Shown here one piece after another: positions 1-8,932 of a stretch of DNA of 64,000 bases. The stretch is taken from contig JAQUPX010000002.1 of NCBI GenBank assembly GCA_028716385.1, positions 457,849 through 521,848 of the forward strand, given 5' to 3'. Below the pieces are notes generated by a model. That model saw only the letters and a list, made by a program, of their open reading frames with translations, was not told where the DNA came from and did not search any database. Both the position numbers and the translations under genes were made by a program. The DNA is from a bacterium (GTDB taxonomy: Bacteria; Hydrothermota; UBA3073; JACQXS01; JAQTXJ01). Every line of letters begins with the position of its first letter. Within the stretch, counting starts at the first letter, position 1.

Positions 1-433
1 CGGTAATTCCATAAAATGCCGCCGGCATCATAGACGTGCTGAACTTAAAAACTAACGGAGCGCCTGCTTCTTCAGGGAGATAGTTCTCTATCTGTCCAAT
101 CATATCCCTAACATCCTGAGCGGCAAAATCAAGATTGGTTCCCCATTCAAATTCTACTGTTACCATAGAAGAGCCTTCTTCCGAAGTTGATTTTATCGAT
201 TTCACGCCTTTTATCGTTAAAACGACTTCTTCTATAGGTTTACTTATTTGTTCCTCTATTTCACGCGAAGACACACCGGAGTAATTAGTTATTACATAAA
301 CAGTCGGGTATTCAATATCCGGAAGTAAATCCAATCCCAACTTACTAAACGACATAAAACCAAACAACACTATGATAAGAATCATCATAGTTACAGTCAC
401 TCTTTTATTTACTGAAAATTTTGCGATATTCAT
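1..433 (-). CDS. RND efflux transporter (AcrB/HAE1-like), N-terminal part
   Basis: This is the first ~144 residues of a resistance-nodulation-division pump; the rest lies beyond the window edge. The protein starts MNIAKFSVNKRVTVTMMILI, the typical cytoplasmic start and first membrane helix of AcrB-like pumps. The periplasmic porter start follows, with the family-typical words LLPDIEYPTV and SREIEEQISKPIEE. The ATG is preceded by GGAG. The gene is the fourth of a minus-strand run (TetR regulator, TolC-like, adaptor, pump) and begins 95 bp after the adaptor stop. Known role of the family: inner-membrane proton-driven export through the adaptor and TolC channel. The substrate cannot be told from the sequence. 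Confidence 0.93.
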   Translation of the reverse strand, partial: MNIAKFSVNKRVTVTMMILIIVLFGFMSFSKLGLDLLPDIEYPTVYVITNYSGVSSREIEEQISKPIEEVVLTIKGVKSIKSTSEEGSSMVTVEFEWGTNLDFAAQDVRDMIGQIENYLPEEAGAPLVFKFSTSMMPAAFYGIT

Positions 434-528
434 TTATTGCTCCGGCCACAAAAACACTAACACACTAAATTATGATACAATTTTGTGTTTTTAGATTTCG
501 TGGCATATTTTTTTATTTTTGTATTTTT

Positions 529-1422
529 TTACTTTATAATTTTCACTTTTGCACCGTTCGTTAAACCATAATTTCCAAGAGTAATTATTTGTTCCCCTAA
601 ATTTATACCTGCTAATATTTCAACAAAATCATTATTTTCAAGCCCAATTGACACCTCTTTCATTTCAGCCGTTTCACCATTTAAGACGAACACAACTTTT
701 TTATTCTCATTGTCAATAACTGCTTTTTGAGGGACCACTATAACATTAGTATGTTCTTCTATTATCAAATCTACATTTGCAAACATACCGGGTCTTAGTT
801 TATGTCCCGGATTAACAATTGAAATACTTGCTTGTGAAGTTCTGTTCATAGGATTCAGAACAGGACTTATTTTCGTTAGTTGCCCGTTAAAAATATCATT
901 CGGATATGAAGAAACTTTAATATTCGCTTTATTCCCTGTTTTTACGTAAGAGATATCATTTTCCGGAATATTTATTTCGACTTTTACCGCATTTATATTT
1001 GCAACCATAGCTACGGGAACTCCGGGAGCAACCATAGAGCCGGGGTCTAAATTTAAATTTCCTACAATCCCGGATATAGGAGCATTAATAACGGCAGGTT
1101 TGAAATCCATACCTTTTATATTACGGTCTATAAGAGCAATTGTGTCACCTTTGGAAACTATACTTCCCTCTTTTGCAATATATTTTATAAGTTTTCCGGT
1201 TTCTTCAACGGGAAAGACATAAGCCTGTTCACTGCCAACTATATTTCCTATGTAAGGAAGAGTTTTTGCAATGGAACCATAAGAAGCGATTTCTACGGTT
1301 ACTTCCGTAGGTTCGGCAACTTCTGCAGGTTTTTCTTTTACTTTCTTAAACTTTTCTGAGATACGAAACCCAACAAGTCCAACAAGTGCAATTATTATAA
1401 TCCAGATTACTAATTTTTTCAT
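529..1422 (-). CDS. RND efflux periplasmic adaptor (membrane fusion protein)
   Basis: A 297-residue HlyD/AcrA-type adaptor that would bridge the RND pump and the outer-membrane channel. Residues 1-20 form a membrane anchor (VIWIIIIALVGLVGF). A split lipoyl / barrel-sandwich domain follows, and the second half carries the beta-barrel with motifs such as LRPGMFANVDL and IVVPQKAVI. The alpha-helical hairpin is very short, so the protein is smaller than AcrA (~370-400 aa). A GGGGGG run lies just upstream of the ATG. The start overlaps the TAA stop of the TolC-like gene by one base (TAATG), pointing to translational coupling. Confidence 0.93.
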   Translation of the reverse strand: MKKLVIWIIIIALVGLVGFRISEKFKKVKEKPAEVAEPTEVTVEIASYGSIAKTLPYIGNIVGSEQAYVFPVEETGKLIKYIAKEGSIVSKGDTIALIDRNIKGMDFKPAVINAPISGIVGNLNLDPGSMVAPGVPVAMVANINAVKVEINIPENDISYVKTGNKANIKVSSYPNDIFNGQLTKISPVLNPMNRTSQASISIVNPGHKLRPGMFANVDLIIEEHTNVIVVPQKAVIDNENKKVVFVLNGETAEMKEVSIGLENNDFVEILAGINLGEQIITLGNYGLTNGAKVKIIK

Positions 1423-2789
1423 TATTTCCCCCCTACTGCTTTTTCAAAGGCACATTTTGCTATTACATAATCCGATAATGCTTGTAACCGATTTGTTTTT
1501 GCCTGCATTAAAGCAAGCTGTGTATCCATTACTTCCAAACTGGTTGCTAACCCATTATTATATCTTTGTTCAACTATTTTCAGCGCTTCTTCTGCCTGAG
1601 AAATATTTTCTTTTTGTGACGTTACAAGTTTTTTTGCTTGTTCAAGTTGTAAATACGTTGACTGGACTTCCATCTTTATTCCTTCTTTTATAAGATTAAG
1701 TCCGTGTTCTGCCTGGGATAGTTGATAACTTGCCTGTCGCACTCTTCCCAGATTTTCGAACCCGCTGAAAATCTGCATCTGCGCCGCAAGCGTTACGTTC
1801 CATGTAGTTCCCCATTCATTACTGAAATAGAGAGGTTTTTCATAGTAATAGTTACCGATAGCAACAATATTGGGTAAATTTGATGTTCTGTTAATAAATA
1901 ACGCCTTTTTCGCCATTTCTTTTCGCATATTCATTGACTTAATTTCAGGTCTGTTAACTTGAGCGGCTTTTGTTGACTTTTCTAATTCTATTGTGATTGG
2001 CTCGTAGTTCAATGCTCCTTCCAGTTTAATGTTTTCATTCTGTTTAAGTCCGAGTAGTAGTTTGAACCCGTTTTTTGCAAGTTCCAACCCGTCTTTTGCT
2101 TTAATCAACTGAGGTTCCATATTTGTCAGTTGAACTTTAGTCCTTAATAAATCAAACTTTGAAGCAAGCCCTTCATTATATCTTTTTTCTATAACCCCTG
2201 CATGACTTTGCATTTGTTTGTAAGCATCTTCGGTAATTTTCACAAATTCTTCAAGGACAATAATCCCGTAAAAAGCTTTCGTAACGTTAAGTATTAATTC
2301 GTTTTTATTTTTCTTATAGTCTTCTTTTGTTGCATCCAGGTTTAATTTAGATATCTGGTATCCACTAATGATTTTCCCCCAAGTGAATATAGGCTGTTGA
2401 ACGGTTAATTGGGTAACATAATTTTCCAATTGCCCCATTTCAAACGAACTGATCGTATAACCAATAGTTTTAAACCATACCCCCGTTGGACTTGTTGAGT
2501 CAGGAATAACCTGAACTTCAGGGTTAGCCATTTCAAGAGAAGAAGTTTCTGCGAGTCTTGTATAACTTGCGCTTGCGCTTACTTTAGGTAAAAACCCTGC
2601 TCCTGCAATCATAGTGCCGGCATCGGCAGATTTTACGCCTGCTTGCTCTATTTTCATACTTTCATTATGTTTTAATGCATAATTTACAGCATCATCCAGG
2701 GAAAACGTTAAAGAGTCTTCTGCGTATATACTATTAAAACACAAAAAGCAAAACATCAATCCCGTAATTATTCTTATTTTATTCTTCAT
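1422..2789 (-). CDS. TolC-family outer membrane efflux protein
   Basis: Outer-membrane channel partner of the adaptor and RND pump. An in-frame ATG at 2804 would give 460 aa, but GGGGAG sits 7 bases before the ATG at 2789, so I prefer the 455-residue form. That form begins with a signal peptide (MKNKIRIITG, then FCFLCFNSIYA). The two repeated outer-membrane efflux halves are visible: each has a long helical stretch with a repeat-typical NGLA/EGLA turn (KRYNEGLAS near 210, QRYNNGLAT near 415). The gene follows the TetR gene with almost no gap and overlaps the adaptor start by one base. Confidence 0.93.
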   Translation of the reverse strand: MKNKIRIITGLMFCFLCFNSIYAEDSLTFSLDDAVNYALKHNESMKIEQAGVKSADAGTMIAGAGFLPKVSASASYTRLAETSSLEMANPEVQVIPDSTSPTGVWFKTIGYTISSFEMGQLENYVTQLTVQQPIFTWGKIISGYQISKLNLDATKEDYKKNKNELILNVTKAFYGIIVLEEFVKITEDAYKQMQSHAGVIEKRYNEGLASKFDLLRTKVQLTNMEPQLIKAKDGLELAKNGFKLLLGLKQNENIKLEGALNYEPITIELEKSTKAAQVNRPEIKSMNMRKEMAKKALFINRTSNLPNIVAIGNYYYEKPLYFSNEWGTTWNVTLAAQMQIFSGFENLGRVRQASYQLSQAEHGLNLIKEGIKMEVQSTYLQLEQAKKLVTSQKENISQAEEALKIVEQRYNNGLATSLEVMDTQLALMQAKTNRLQALSDYVIAKCAFEKAVGGK

Positions 2790-2805
2790 TTCTTTACTCC
2801 CCATT

Positions 2806-3438
2806 TTATTTAATTTGTTTTCTGCCCACTTCTTTTTTAACTCCGTTTAAAAACATATCTATTATTAAGAGGGCATCTTTCTTAAAAGTTTTTTTCTCGT
2901 AAATGATTAATCCGGCAATTGTGTTATGTATCATACCAAAAAGAATATAAGCGGATGCGTGAGGGTCTACATCTTTAAACACGCCTGATTCTGTACCTTC
3001 TTTTATAACTCGCGCAATGAGTATAGTTTGATTTTGTAATTTTAAAAGAATTTTTTCCCTTGCACTTTTTACTTGCATCTTATGCAGAAATTCTCCTCGT
3101 TCAGGAGAGAAAATGGAAACGAATTCCTTATTTGCATAGAGATAAGATATTATTTGCATAACTATTTCATTGATTTTTTCAAATGGCGGTTTTTTGCTTT
3201 CAACGATATTTTTAATCAGAGCCGTAAGTTTATCAAGATAATTTTCTATGAGACTAATAAATAATTCGTCTTTACTTTTGAAGTGGAGATATATTGCGCC
3301 TTTTGAAAGTTCGGCTTTTTCGGCAATTTCTTCCATCGTAGCTTTTTCAAAGCCCTTTTTAGCAAATATTACTTTAGCCGCATTAAAAATTTCTTCCCTT
3401 CGTCCCTGTTTTTCTCTTTCTTTTCTTGTTGTTTTCAT
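2806..3438 (-). CDS. TetR/AcrR-family transcriptional regulator
   Basis: A 210-residue one-component repressor. The N-terminal helix-turn-helix is clear at about residues 17-62 (FAKKGFEKATMEEIAEKAEL, then SKGAIYLHFKSKDELF), followed by an all-helical ligand domain. It is the first gene of the efflux operon and ends one base before the longest possible TolC-like frame. By family precedent it represses its own operon until an exported compound binds. Two inverted-repeat sites upstream (3468-3501) are the likely operators. AGGAAA precedes the ATG. Confidence 0.92.
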   Translation of the reverse strand: MKTTRKEREKQGRREEIFNAAKVIFAKKGFEKATMEEIAEKAELSKGAIYLHFKSKDELFISLIENYLDKLTALIKNIVESKKPPFEKINEIVMQIISYLYANKEFVSIFSPERGEFLHKMQVKSAREKILLKLQNQTILIARVIKEGTESGVFKDVDPHASAYILFGMIHNTIAGLIIYEKKTFKKDALLIIDMFLNGVKKEVGRKQIK

Positions 3439-3467
3439 TTATTATTTCCTGTATACTTTTTCACATT

Positions 3468-3501
3468 CTGACCAGTCAGTATTTTTATGACCGAACAGTC
3501 A
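3468..3501 (-). promoter_or_regulatory. Putative double operator for the TetR regulator
   Basis: Two dyads lie 30-63 bases upstream of the regulator start. CTGACCAGTCAG (3468-3479) has perfect 5-bp arms. TGACCGAACAGTCA (3488-3501) has arms matching at five of six positions. Both contain the TGAC...GTCA half-sites typical of AcrR/TetR operators. That the regulator binds here is inference. Confidence 0.55.
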
Positions 3502-3878
3502 ACTTAATAAATAAATTAAACTTGTCAAGTTTTTTGTTTTCAAAAGATATTTTCAAAGGGATACCATTTTCACCGCCCCGCATTTTGCGGGGTAAACTCC
3601 GACGCTGAGAACGCAGAGAAGAGAAGAACAGATATAATTTGGACACAGATAAACAGGAGGGAAACTACAGAAAAGAATTTTTCACGCAAAGCCCCAAAAA
3701 ACCGGATAAGTTGGACTAATGCTTCTTCGTCACAAAGTCCAACTAACCGCTAAGTCGCAAAGAACCGAAAGAAAAAATAAAAACATAAAGAATATTAGCC
3801 ACGCCTGTCTGCCGGTAGGCAGGGATTTACACGGATAACAGAGAGATTCTTCGCCTTCGGCTCAGAATGACAGAAAGA
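3502..3878. repeat. Intergenic mosaic of short repeats
   Basis: No gene is seen. The stretch holds a CCCCGC/GCGGGG hairpin followed by TAAACTCC (3576-3600), CGCAGAG phrases (~3608), a copy of the covarying hairpin element (arms 3709-3717 and 3736-3744), a 'CACGGATAAC' phrase (~3830), and an AGATTCTTC...CAGAATGACA element (3844-3872) ending next to the downstream gene's stop. Confidence 0.8.
3709..3744 (+). repeat. Covarying hairpin element, copy a
   Basis: Arms AGTTGGACT and AGTCCAACT form a perfect 9-bp stem around an 18-base interior. The element interrupts a phrase seen uninterrupted at 16624 (CGCAAAGCCGCTAAG): 'GCAAAGCC' lies before it and 'CCGCTAAG' directly after. Confidence 0.8.
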
Positions 3879-5429
3879 TTATTTAAGGATAATGAGTTTT
3901 TGAGTTTGCTTATGGGTACCTAAGGAGAGATTTACAAAATAAATCCCGTTATTGCGGATATTAGGCGTAAATGTATAATTCCCTTTGCTCAAAACACCCG
4001 AATAAACAACCTCTTTTAATCTTCCGCATAGGTCATAAATCGTTAATCGTATATTCGTGTAATCGTTATTCGGAACGGACAGATAGATTTTATTTTTTAT
4101 TATTTCTATTTTTGATATTTGATCACCGCCAAGGCGGGATGTCGCTTCGTTCCATTTTTCGTCTACAGCCATACACCCGCAGTTAGTGGAATTACTGATA
4201 TCATCAAGCGCCCAGATAGCATTATAATCCCTTGTACCGGTTACCAGTTCTACACATCCATCATTATCAATGTCTGCAATGGTTATGTCGTGAACATCAG
4301 GAGCTAATTGTTTTTTCCATAAAAGCGATCCATCTTCCCCATTAAGACAAAACAAAGAATAGGTATCGTAATTAGGAACTAAAATCTCGAATTTATTATC
4401 CATATCAACATCAGCAATAGAAACGCCCCTATGAATATCTCCGAATGTTTGATAACTCCATTTTATTCCCCCCGTTATCCCATTAAAACAATAAACTTTA
4501 TTATCATCACTGCCAATAACTACTTCCATAGTATCATCTTTATCAACATCTGCAATTGCCGGCGAAGATAATATGGTCTCTCCGGTTGCATAACTCCATT
4601 TTATTCCTCCCGTTGCTCCATTAAAACAATAAACCTTTTTATCAAGACTTCCAATAACTACTTCCATAGTATCATCTTTATCAACATCTGCAATTGCCGG
4701 CGAAGAGAATATAGCCTCTCCGGTTATATAACTCCATTTTGTTTTTCCTGTAATTCCGTTTAGACAATAAACAATGTTATCACAGCTTCCTACAGTTACT
4801 TCCATAGTATCATCTTTATCAACATCTGCAATTGCCGGCGAAGATATTACCTGGTCCCCGGTTAAACAACTCCACTTTATTCCTCCCGTTACTCCATTAA
4901 AACAATAAACCTTACTATCAAGACTTCCAATTACTACTTCCATCGTATCATCTTTATCAACATCTACTATTGCCGGGGAAGATACTATATGCCCTCCGGT
5001 TACATAACTCCATTTTATTCCTCCGGTTATTCCGTTTAGACAATAAACAACGTTATCATAGCTTCCTACAGTTACTTCCATCGTATCATCTTTATCAACA
5101 TCTACTATTGCCGGAGAAGTGTATACATTTCCGATTGTATAACTCCATTTTATTCCTCCGGTTATTCCATTAAAACAATAAACCTTATTATCAGTACTTC
5201 CAATTACTACTTCCATCGTATCATCTTTGTTTATATCTGCCACCGTAGCCCCATAGGATTCTATCATACCCCCTGCCCAATACGACCATTTTACATCAGG
5301 TGCGCTAAACATTGCCCCTTTCATATATTGTAAATGCGTATTTTCGAGAGTTGCGCCGTATTTAGTCCATGTCCCTAAAGCATAGGTAGGGTTTTGCTGG
5401 ATAAGAAAGAAGATTAGTAAAGGCAGCAT
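3879..5429 (-). CDS. Secreted 8-blade PQQ/FG-GAP-type propeller with C-terminal sorting domain
   Basis: A predicted exported protein (516 aa from the preferred start). Eight repeats of about 46 residues carry two family signatures at once: a PQQ-like strand (GGIKWSYxTG) and a calcium-loop / FG-GAP-like DVDKDDTMEV. Eight repeats is the blade number of quinoprotein-type propellers. Repeats 2-6 are nearly identical at DNA level with a 138-bp period. The last ~80 residues form a sorting domain (LTIYDLCGR, then NNGIYFVNL) ending QKLIILK. An upstream ATG at 5483 would place a TTGACA/TATTTT promoter inside the gene. The ATG at 5429, nine bases after that -10 box, gives a good signal peptide (MLPLLIFFLIQQ) and a probable leaderless mRNA. 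Part of the linker is a short intergenic-type repeat (4123-4154). Confidence 0.8.
   Translation of the reverse strand: MLPLLIFFLIQQNPTYALGTWTKYGATLENTHLQYMKGAMFSAPDVKWSYWAGGMIESYGATVADINKDDTMEVVIGSTDNKVYCFNGITGGIKWSYTIGNVYTSPAIVDVDKDDTMEVTVGSYDNVVYCLNGITGGIKWSYVTGGHIVSSPAIVDVDKDDTMEVVIGSLDSKVYCFNGVTGGIKWSCLTGDQVISSPAIADVDKDDTMEVTVGSCDNIVYCLNGITGKTKWSYITGEAIFSSPAIADVDKDDTMEVVIGSLDKKVYCFNGATGGIKWSYATGETILSSPAIADVDKDDTMEVVIGSDDNKVYCFNGITGGIKWSYQTFGDIHRGVSIADVDMDNKFEILVPNYDTYSLFCLNGEDGSLLWKKQLAPDVHDITIADIDNDGCVELVTGTRDYNAIWALDDISNSTNCGCMAVDEKWNEATSRLGGDQISKIEIIKNKIYLSVPNNDYTNIRLTIYDLCGRLKEVVYSGVLSKGNYTFTPNIRNNGIYFVNLSLGTHKQTQKLIILK
4123..4154. repeat. Intergenic-type repeat inside a coding linker
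   Basis: ACCGCCAAGGCGGGATGTCG with the following TTCGTTCCA matches the GGCGG-ATGT-TTCC element seen in gaps at 14270-14300 and 63530. Here it is translated as the linker words EATSRLGGD just before the sorting domain. Confidence 0.65.
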
Positions 5430-5438
5430 TATGTAAAT

Positions 5439-5467
5439 AAAATATTTTAATAATGAGTGTTTGTCAA
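5439..5467 (-). promoter_or_regulatory. Sigma-70-like promoter
   Basis: On the minus strand TTGACA (5462-5467), a 17-base spacer and TATTTT (5439-5444) precede the ATG at 5429 by nine bases. The mRNA of the propeller gene would be essentially leaderless. Confidence 0.6.
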
Positions 5468-5550
5468 GCAAATTGGCATACAAATTGGAAGATTACACAA
5501 CAGAAAATATTTCATCACAGAGCTACCAAACAGAACGGCAGGCAGGATCG

Positions 5551-5567
5551 CCCCGCATCCTGCGGGG
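5551..5567. repeat. CCCCGC/GCGGGG hairpin module
   Basis: A 6-bp perfect hairpin (CCCCGC, ATCCT, GCGGGG) followed by TAAAGTCC. The same module with TAAACTCC is at 3576-3600 and with TAATCC at 29221-29241. Confidence 0.7.
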
Positions 5568-5714
5568 TAAAGTCCTTGTGCGACTTGTACGACCGGAGAC
5601 ATAGGTAACACTTTTTTAATAACTTTATTCTTTTTCAAAAGCGGTTTAGTATCACATAATTCAGCTGTTTTTCATAAGGATAATAAAAATTTTGTATAAA
5701 TAATAAAAAATAAT

Positions 5715-5743
5715 TTGACAAAGTTTATAAAGAGAACCATATT
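5715..5743 (+). promoter_or_regulatory. Sigma-70-like promoter
   Basis: TTGACA (5715-5720), a 17-base spacer and CATATT (5738-5743). The next gene starts at 5770, which leaves a leader of about 20 bases. Confidence 0.5.
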
Positions 5744-5769
5744 GCATCGTAATCATAATATATAAGAAG

Positions 5770-6957
5770 ATGAAAATTAATATGCGGATTGGGTTATACC
5801 TTTTAATAGTTGTAACGGTTATTAATATTAGAGGGGTTGCCAAAGCCGAAAATACCAAAGAAAACGAATATGACAATGCTATCGGGGCAGTTAAATATAA
5901 AGACCAGAGATTTAATACGCCATTAATCGTATACGAAAAAATTGATGGAGCAGTAAAGTATAGCCATTTAGAGATTTGCCAGGATGGACAGTTGAATTTT
6001 AATTACGGAGAAAGTTCCTTAGGAAGCAAACTCAAACAAAAGTATTTATCAAGAATAATTGAAACATTTAAGAAAAACATATGGAAAGAAGGTGAAGGGG
6101 ATAGTTATGAAAAATGGGCTTGTCCTGACTCAGGGAATGGAATTATTAGATATAAATTAACATTTAAGAAAAAGACTTTTTATACTTCGTCAAAAGATAC
6201 TCTTTCGCAGGTGTTTTTGAATATTATTCCCGAATTAAACGAATTGACGGATGCGATTAAAAAGAAAGAAAAAGAATTGTGGAAAAGCGTATTGATACAG
6301 CATAAGAATATTCTTTGCGTATGGGAACGGAATGATATATTAGGTATTCGCAAAAACGGAAAGGTGTATTCCATTGGAACAAAAGGAGCGTGTAATTTTG
6401 TAAAAACACTTGAACAAGAGGAAATGCAACAAATGATTAATTTCTTTAATGAAAAAAGAGTTTTTGAATTAGGAACAATGATGGTAAAACTCACAGGAGA
6501 AAATGTAGAATTGGCACAGTCCAAAGAAGCGAAAGATATAAGTATGGCTATGGAAGATACTTCTAAAAAATATAAAAGCTCACTATTAGTTGACCCCGAA
6601 AAAAGCAAAGAAACAAGGGACTCTATACTTTTACTTTTAAAAGAGCCAAAAACTGAGCTTACTATGCCTCTAAAAATAGAGATTAGTGGTTCACTTGCTG
6701 ATAGAAAAACACTTGCATACCCGCCATTACCATATCCTGATAAAGTAAAAAAACAGGGTATATCAGTATCTCTTTCAATGGAAATAAATGTAGATACAGA
6801 AGGAAATGTGATTGGTCAACCGGTAATATTATCAAAAACAAGTGATCCGGACTGGGATAATAGTGTAGCAAAATGGTTCAAGGATAAATGGAAATGGGAA
6901 AAAACATTATCGGAAACCAAAGGTGTCATAACAGTTAAAATTGCATGGATTGAGTAG
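5770..6957 (+). CDS. Exported protein of unknown function with TonB-C-like C-terminus
   Basis: A 395-residue protein with a signal peptide (MKINMRIGLYLLIVVTVI, then RGVAKAEN). I do not recognise the first ~290 residues. The last ~100 residues resemble the TonB C-terminal / energy-transducer fold: YPPLPYPDKVKKQGISVSLS, then INVDTEGNV, then DPDWDNSVAKWFKDKWKWEK, the usual proline-rich lead, 'D.DG.V' turn and helix. No N-terminal ExbD-interacting anchor is evident beyond the signal peptide. The TonB-like fold therefore probably serves as a periplasmic binding domain rather than a complete TonB. It stands alone between two oppositely oriented secreted-protein genes. Confidence 0.7.
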   Translation: MKINMRIGLYLLIVVTVINIRGVAKAENTKENEYDNAIGAVKYKDQRFNTPLIVYEKIDGAVKYSHLEICQDGQLNFNYGESSLGSKLKQKYLSRIIETFKKNIWKEGEGDSYEKWACPDSGNGIIRYKLTFKKKTFYTSSKDTLSQVFLNIIPELNELTDAIKKKEKELWKSVLIQHKNILCVWERNDILGIRKNGKVYSIGTKGACNFVKTLEQEEMQQMINFFNEKRVFELGTMMVKLTGENVELAQSKEAKDISMAMEDTSKKYKSSLLVDPEKSKETRDSILLLLKEPKTELTMPLKIEISGSLADRKTLAYPPLPYPDKVKKQGISVSLSMEINVDTEGNVIGQPVILSKTSDPDWDNSVAKWFKDKWKWEKTLSETKGVITVKIAWIE

Positions 6958-7174
6958 ATAATTCGTAAAGTTTTATATCAAGCTGTTCCTCTTTAGAGAA
7001 ACTACAAAAAAATTAGCCACCCCGCCAAAGTTTGATAATCCGCCTTAGGCAGACTGAGCACAGAGAAACGTTTTCACCGCAGATTCTTCTGAAGCAGGCA
7101 GGGAAGCTGAGCTCATAGAGGGAGTTTTTAGGACGTAAATGAACAGAAAAAATGGTAGGCAAGCATTACAAAAG

Positions 7175-7202
7175 AAAGGGGACAGGAATACCTGTCCCCT
7201 TT
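7175..7202 (-). terminator. Hairpin terminator for the gene at 7220
   Basis: A perfect 12-bp stem (AAAGGGGACAGG and its complement) around AATA, 18 bases after the stop of the minus-strand gene. The stem's own A/T ends give a short T-run on either strand, so it could work for both. Confidence 0.7.
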
Positions 7203-7219
7203 CCTGGAAAAGTTCCGTA

Positions 7220-8932
7220 TTATTTAATAATTGTCATTCTCGTTGTTTTTGTAAAATCAGCCGTTTTAACGTTAACGAAGTAGATTCCCGAACTAAGGAT
7301 ACGGGTATCAAGATTAACGTTATGAGTTCCCATCTGGTATGTTCCGGTCAGTTTCTTTACTACCATACCGGCAGTATTGTACACAGATATATCCACATTT
7401 CCCGGTTTTGTAAGACTAAGCTGAAGTGTTGTATTTTCTTTTGAAGGGTTAGGATATATGGATAAGATAGGTTTAGCAAGAGTTGGAGTTAAAGCTTTTT
7501 CTTCTATCCCTATCCAAGTGCTTGAATTAAAGTAAGCACCTCTAATAGTTGGTGTACTGTTAGTCAAGTATACAATACCATAATTATCACTTCCAAGATA
7601 CTCTATACAAGGTTTATTCCAAAAAGGTTGGTATTCCGAATAAGCTACAGGTGTTTCCCATGAACCTAAGGCATAAGTTCTATGTGTAAAGCGAGCTTCT
7701 CTTGGTAAAGTATAGAATCTATATATAACTCCGATACCGCCACCTTTTCTGAGGGTAACATCCGGTGATTCCTGAGTTGTTGTTGTAGAATCTACCGAGC
7801 CCCACGCCCAGTCGGATCCTGCATTATAACTTATCTGATATCTGCACCAAAGGTTTGAGCCATTATAATCAGCGATACAGAATATAGTGTCGTCATAAGC
7901 ACTAATAGCCGTGTGAGAAGTGCCTGTGCCATAATATTTGCTACATTGTTGAATAAAGGTAGCGACGTCTTTTCCATATATCTTCAAGCTGTCATTTTTA
8001 TCAAAGAAAGAAGTAAACAAGAAATACTCAGCAAATTTTTCATTACAAGTAGCATCCATACCACGGTCAGCATCAGTAATACCCGTTGTGAACTCAGTCC
8101 AAGTTAATATCGATGCAGTAGCCCAAAAACACTTAAGAGCTCCATCATTTATAATCGCTTGATAGTAGAGCGTATTATTATAACCATCCTGATTAGAAAC
8201 CAAAGCAACCTCTTTTATTGAGTCCGGGGAAGTAGTTGTAAAGAGATTCATATAACTAGAGCCGTTCGGGAAAGTATCCTGTACTCCATCTACAGTTTTA
8301 ACTCTATATAAGAAAGCTTCAGCTTGAGCAGTATCTCTGCCGAAAGCTATATAACAATAACCGTTTACCACCGCAGCACTCAAACTCTTCATTTTATAAA
8401 TTGCGTTCCAGTGATAAGTTTCAGTCCAGGTTAGTCCACCATCATCCGAGAAATTAACAGCCCAAAAATATTGTGTACCTGTTTGAAATAGAACTACTGC
8501 GAACAAATTTCCTGATGAGCGGTCAACATCAAAAGCAGTAATAATGATGGAATCCCTATTCCCGATTCTTACGCTCTGTCCCCATTTTGTTCTTTCTTTT
8601 GTTGAGACCGGAATTCTCCATTTATTACCTAAATTGATTTCATTAGGATTAGTTATTTTAGCAAGTTTTAAAAACATTGAGGTAGCGGCATCAAAATTTC
8701 CATTATTCCATAGGTTTTCAATTTCTTTTGCCATCTGCAATGCTTCCTGAGATGCATTTTTTTCAAGAACCAGACTAATACAAGAATTTTGTTTTTCCTG
8801 AAGAGACATATTGTTCAAACTACTCCAGACAGAGTTTTTAAGAGTTTGTTGCCCGGACAAGTTGTTTTGCGAAGGAATCGCCAACAAGGAAGTTCCCACA
8901 CAAAGCAATGCAAAAAATAGACATCTTTTCAT
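7220..8932 (-). CDS. Secreted sialidase-like (Asp-box) protein with sorting domain
   Basis: A 570-residue predicted surface protein. Signal peptide MKRCLFFALLCVGTSLLA, a ~100-residue N-terminal part rich in Asn/Gln, then a propeller-like body. That body holds an Asp-box motif SDDGGLTW near residue 160 and repeated strands ending in aromatic-rich turns. Catalytic residues of true sialidases cannot be placed, so enzyme activity is not claimed. After the junction GIEEKALTPTL comes a ~85-residue sorting domain (ILSIYPNPSKENT, then SSGIYFVNV) ending RMTIIK. AAAAGGAGC precedes the ATG. A second, stronger Shine-Dalgarno-like sequence lies ~84 bases upstream (9016-9024). A terminator hairpin follows the gene. 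Confidence 0.75.
   Translation of the reverse strand: MKRCLFFALLCVGTSLLAIPSQNNLSGQQTLKNSVWSSLNNMSLQEKQNSCISLVLEKNASQEALQMAKEIENLWNNGNFDAATSMFLKLAKITNPNEINLGNKWRIPVSTKERTKWGQSVRIGNRDSIIITAFDVDRSSGNLFAVVLFQTGTQYFWAVNFSDDGGLTWTETYHWNAIYKMKSLSAAVVNGYCYIAFGRDTAQAEAFLYRVKTVDGVQDTFPNGSSYMNLFTTTSPDSIKEVALVSNQDGYNNTLYYQAIINDGALKCFWATASILTWTEFTTGITDADRGMDATCNEKFAEYFLFTSFFDKNDSLKIYGKDVATFIQQCSKYYGTGTSHTAISAYDDTIFCIADYNGSNLWCRYQISYNAGSDWAWGSVDSTTTTQESPDVTLRKGGGIGVIYRFYTLPREARFTHRTYALGSWETPVAYSEYQPFWNKPCIEYLGSDNYGIVYLTNSTPTIRGAYFNSSTWIGIEEKALTPTLAKPILSIYPNPSKENTTLQLSLTKPGNVDISVYNTAGMVVKKLTGTYQMGTHNVNLDTRILSSGIYFVNVKTADFTKTTRMTIIK

Noticed and set aside
1457..1693. 78-codon plus-strand frame and similar short frames antisense to the efflux genes
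   Set aside because: They are shadows of the TolC and TetR genes, without independent support.
5447..5638. 63-codon minus-strand frame overlapping the start of the propeller gene
   Set aside because: It includes the CCCCGC/GCGGGG repeat and the promoter of the gene at 3879 and has no ribosome site.
7139..7444. 101-codon plus-strand frame
   Set aside because: It runs through the terminator hairpin and into the antisense of the gene at 7220.
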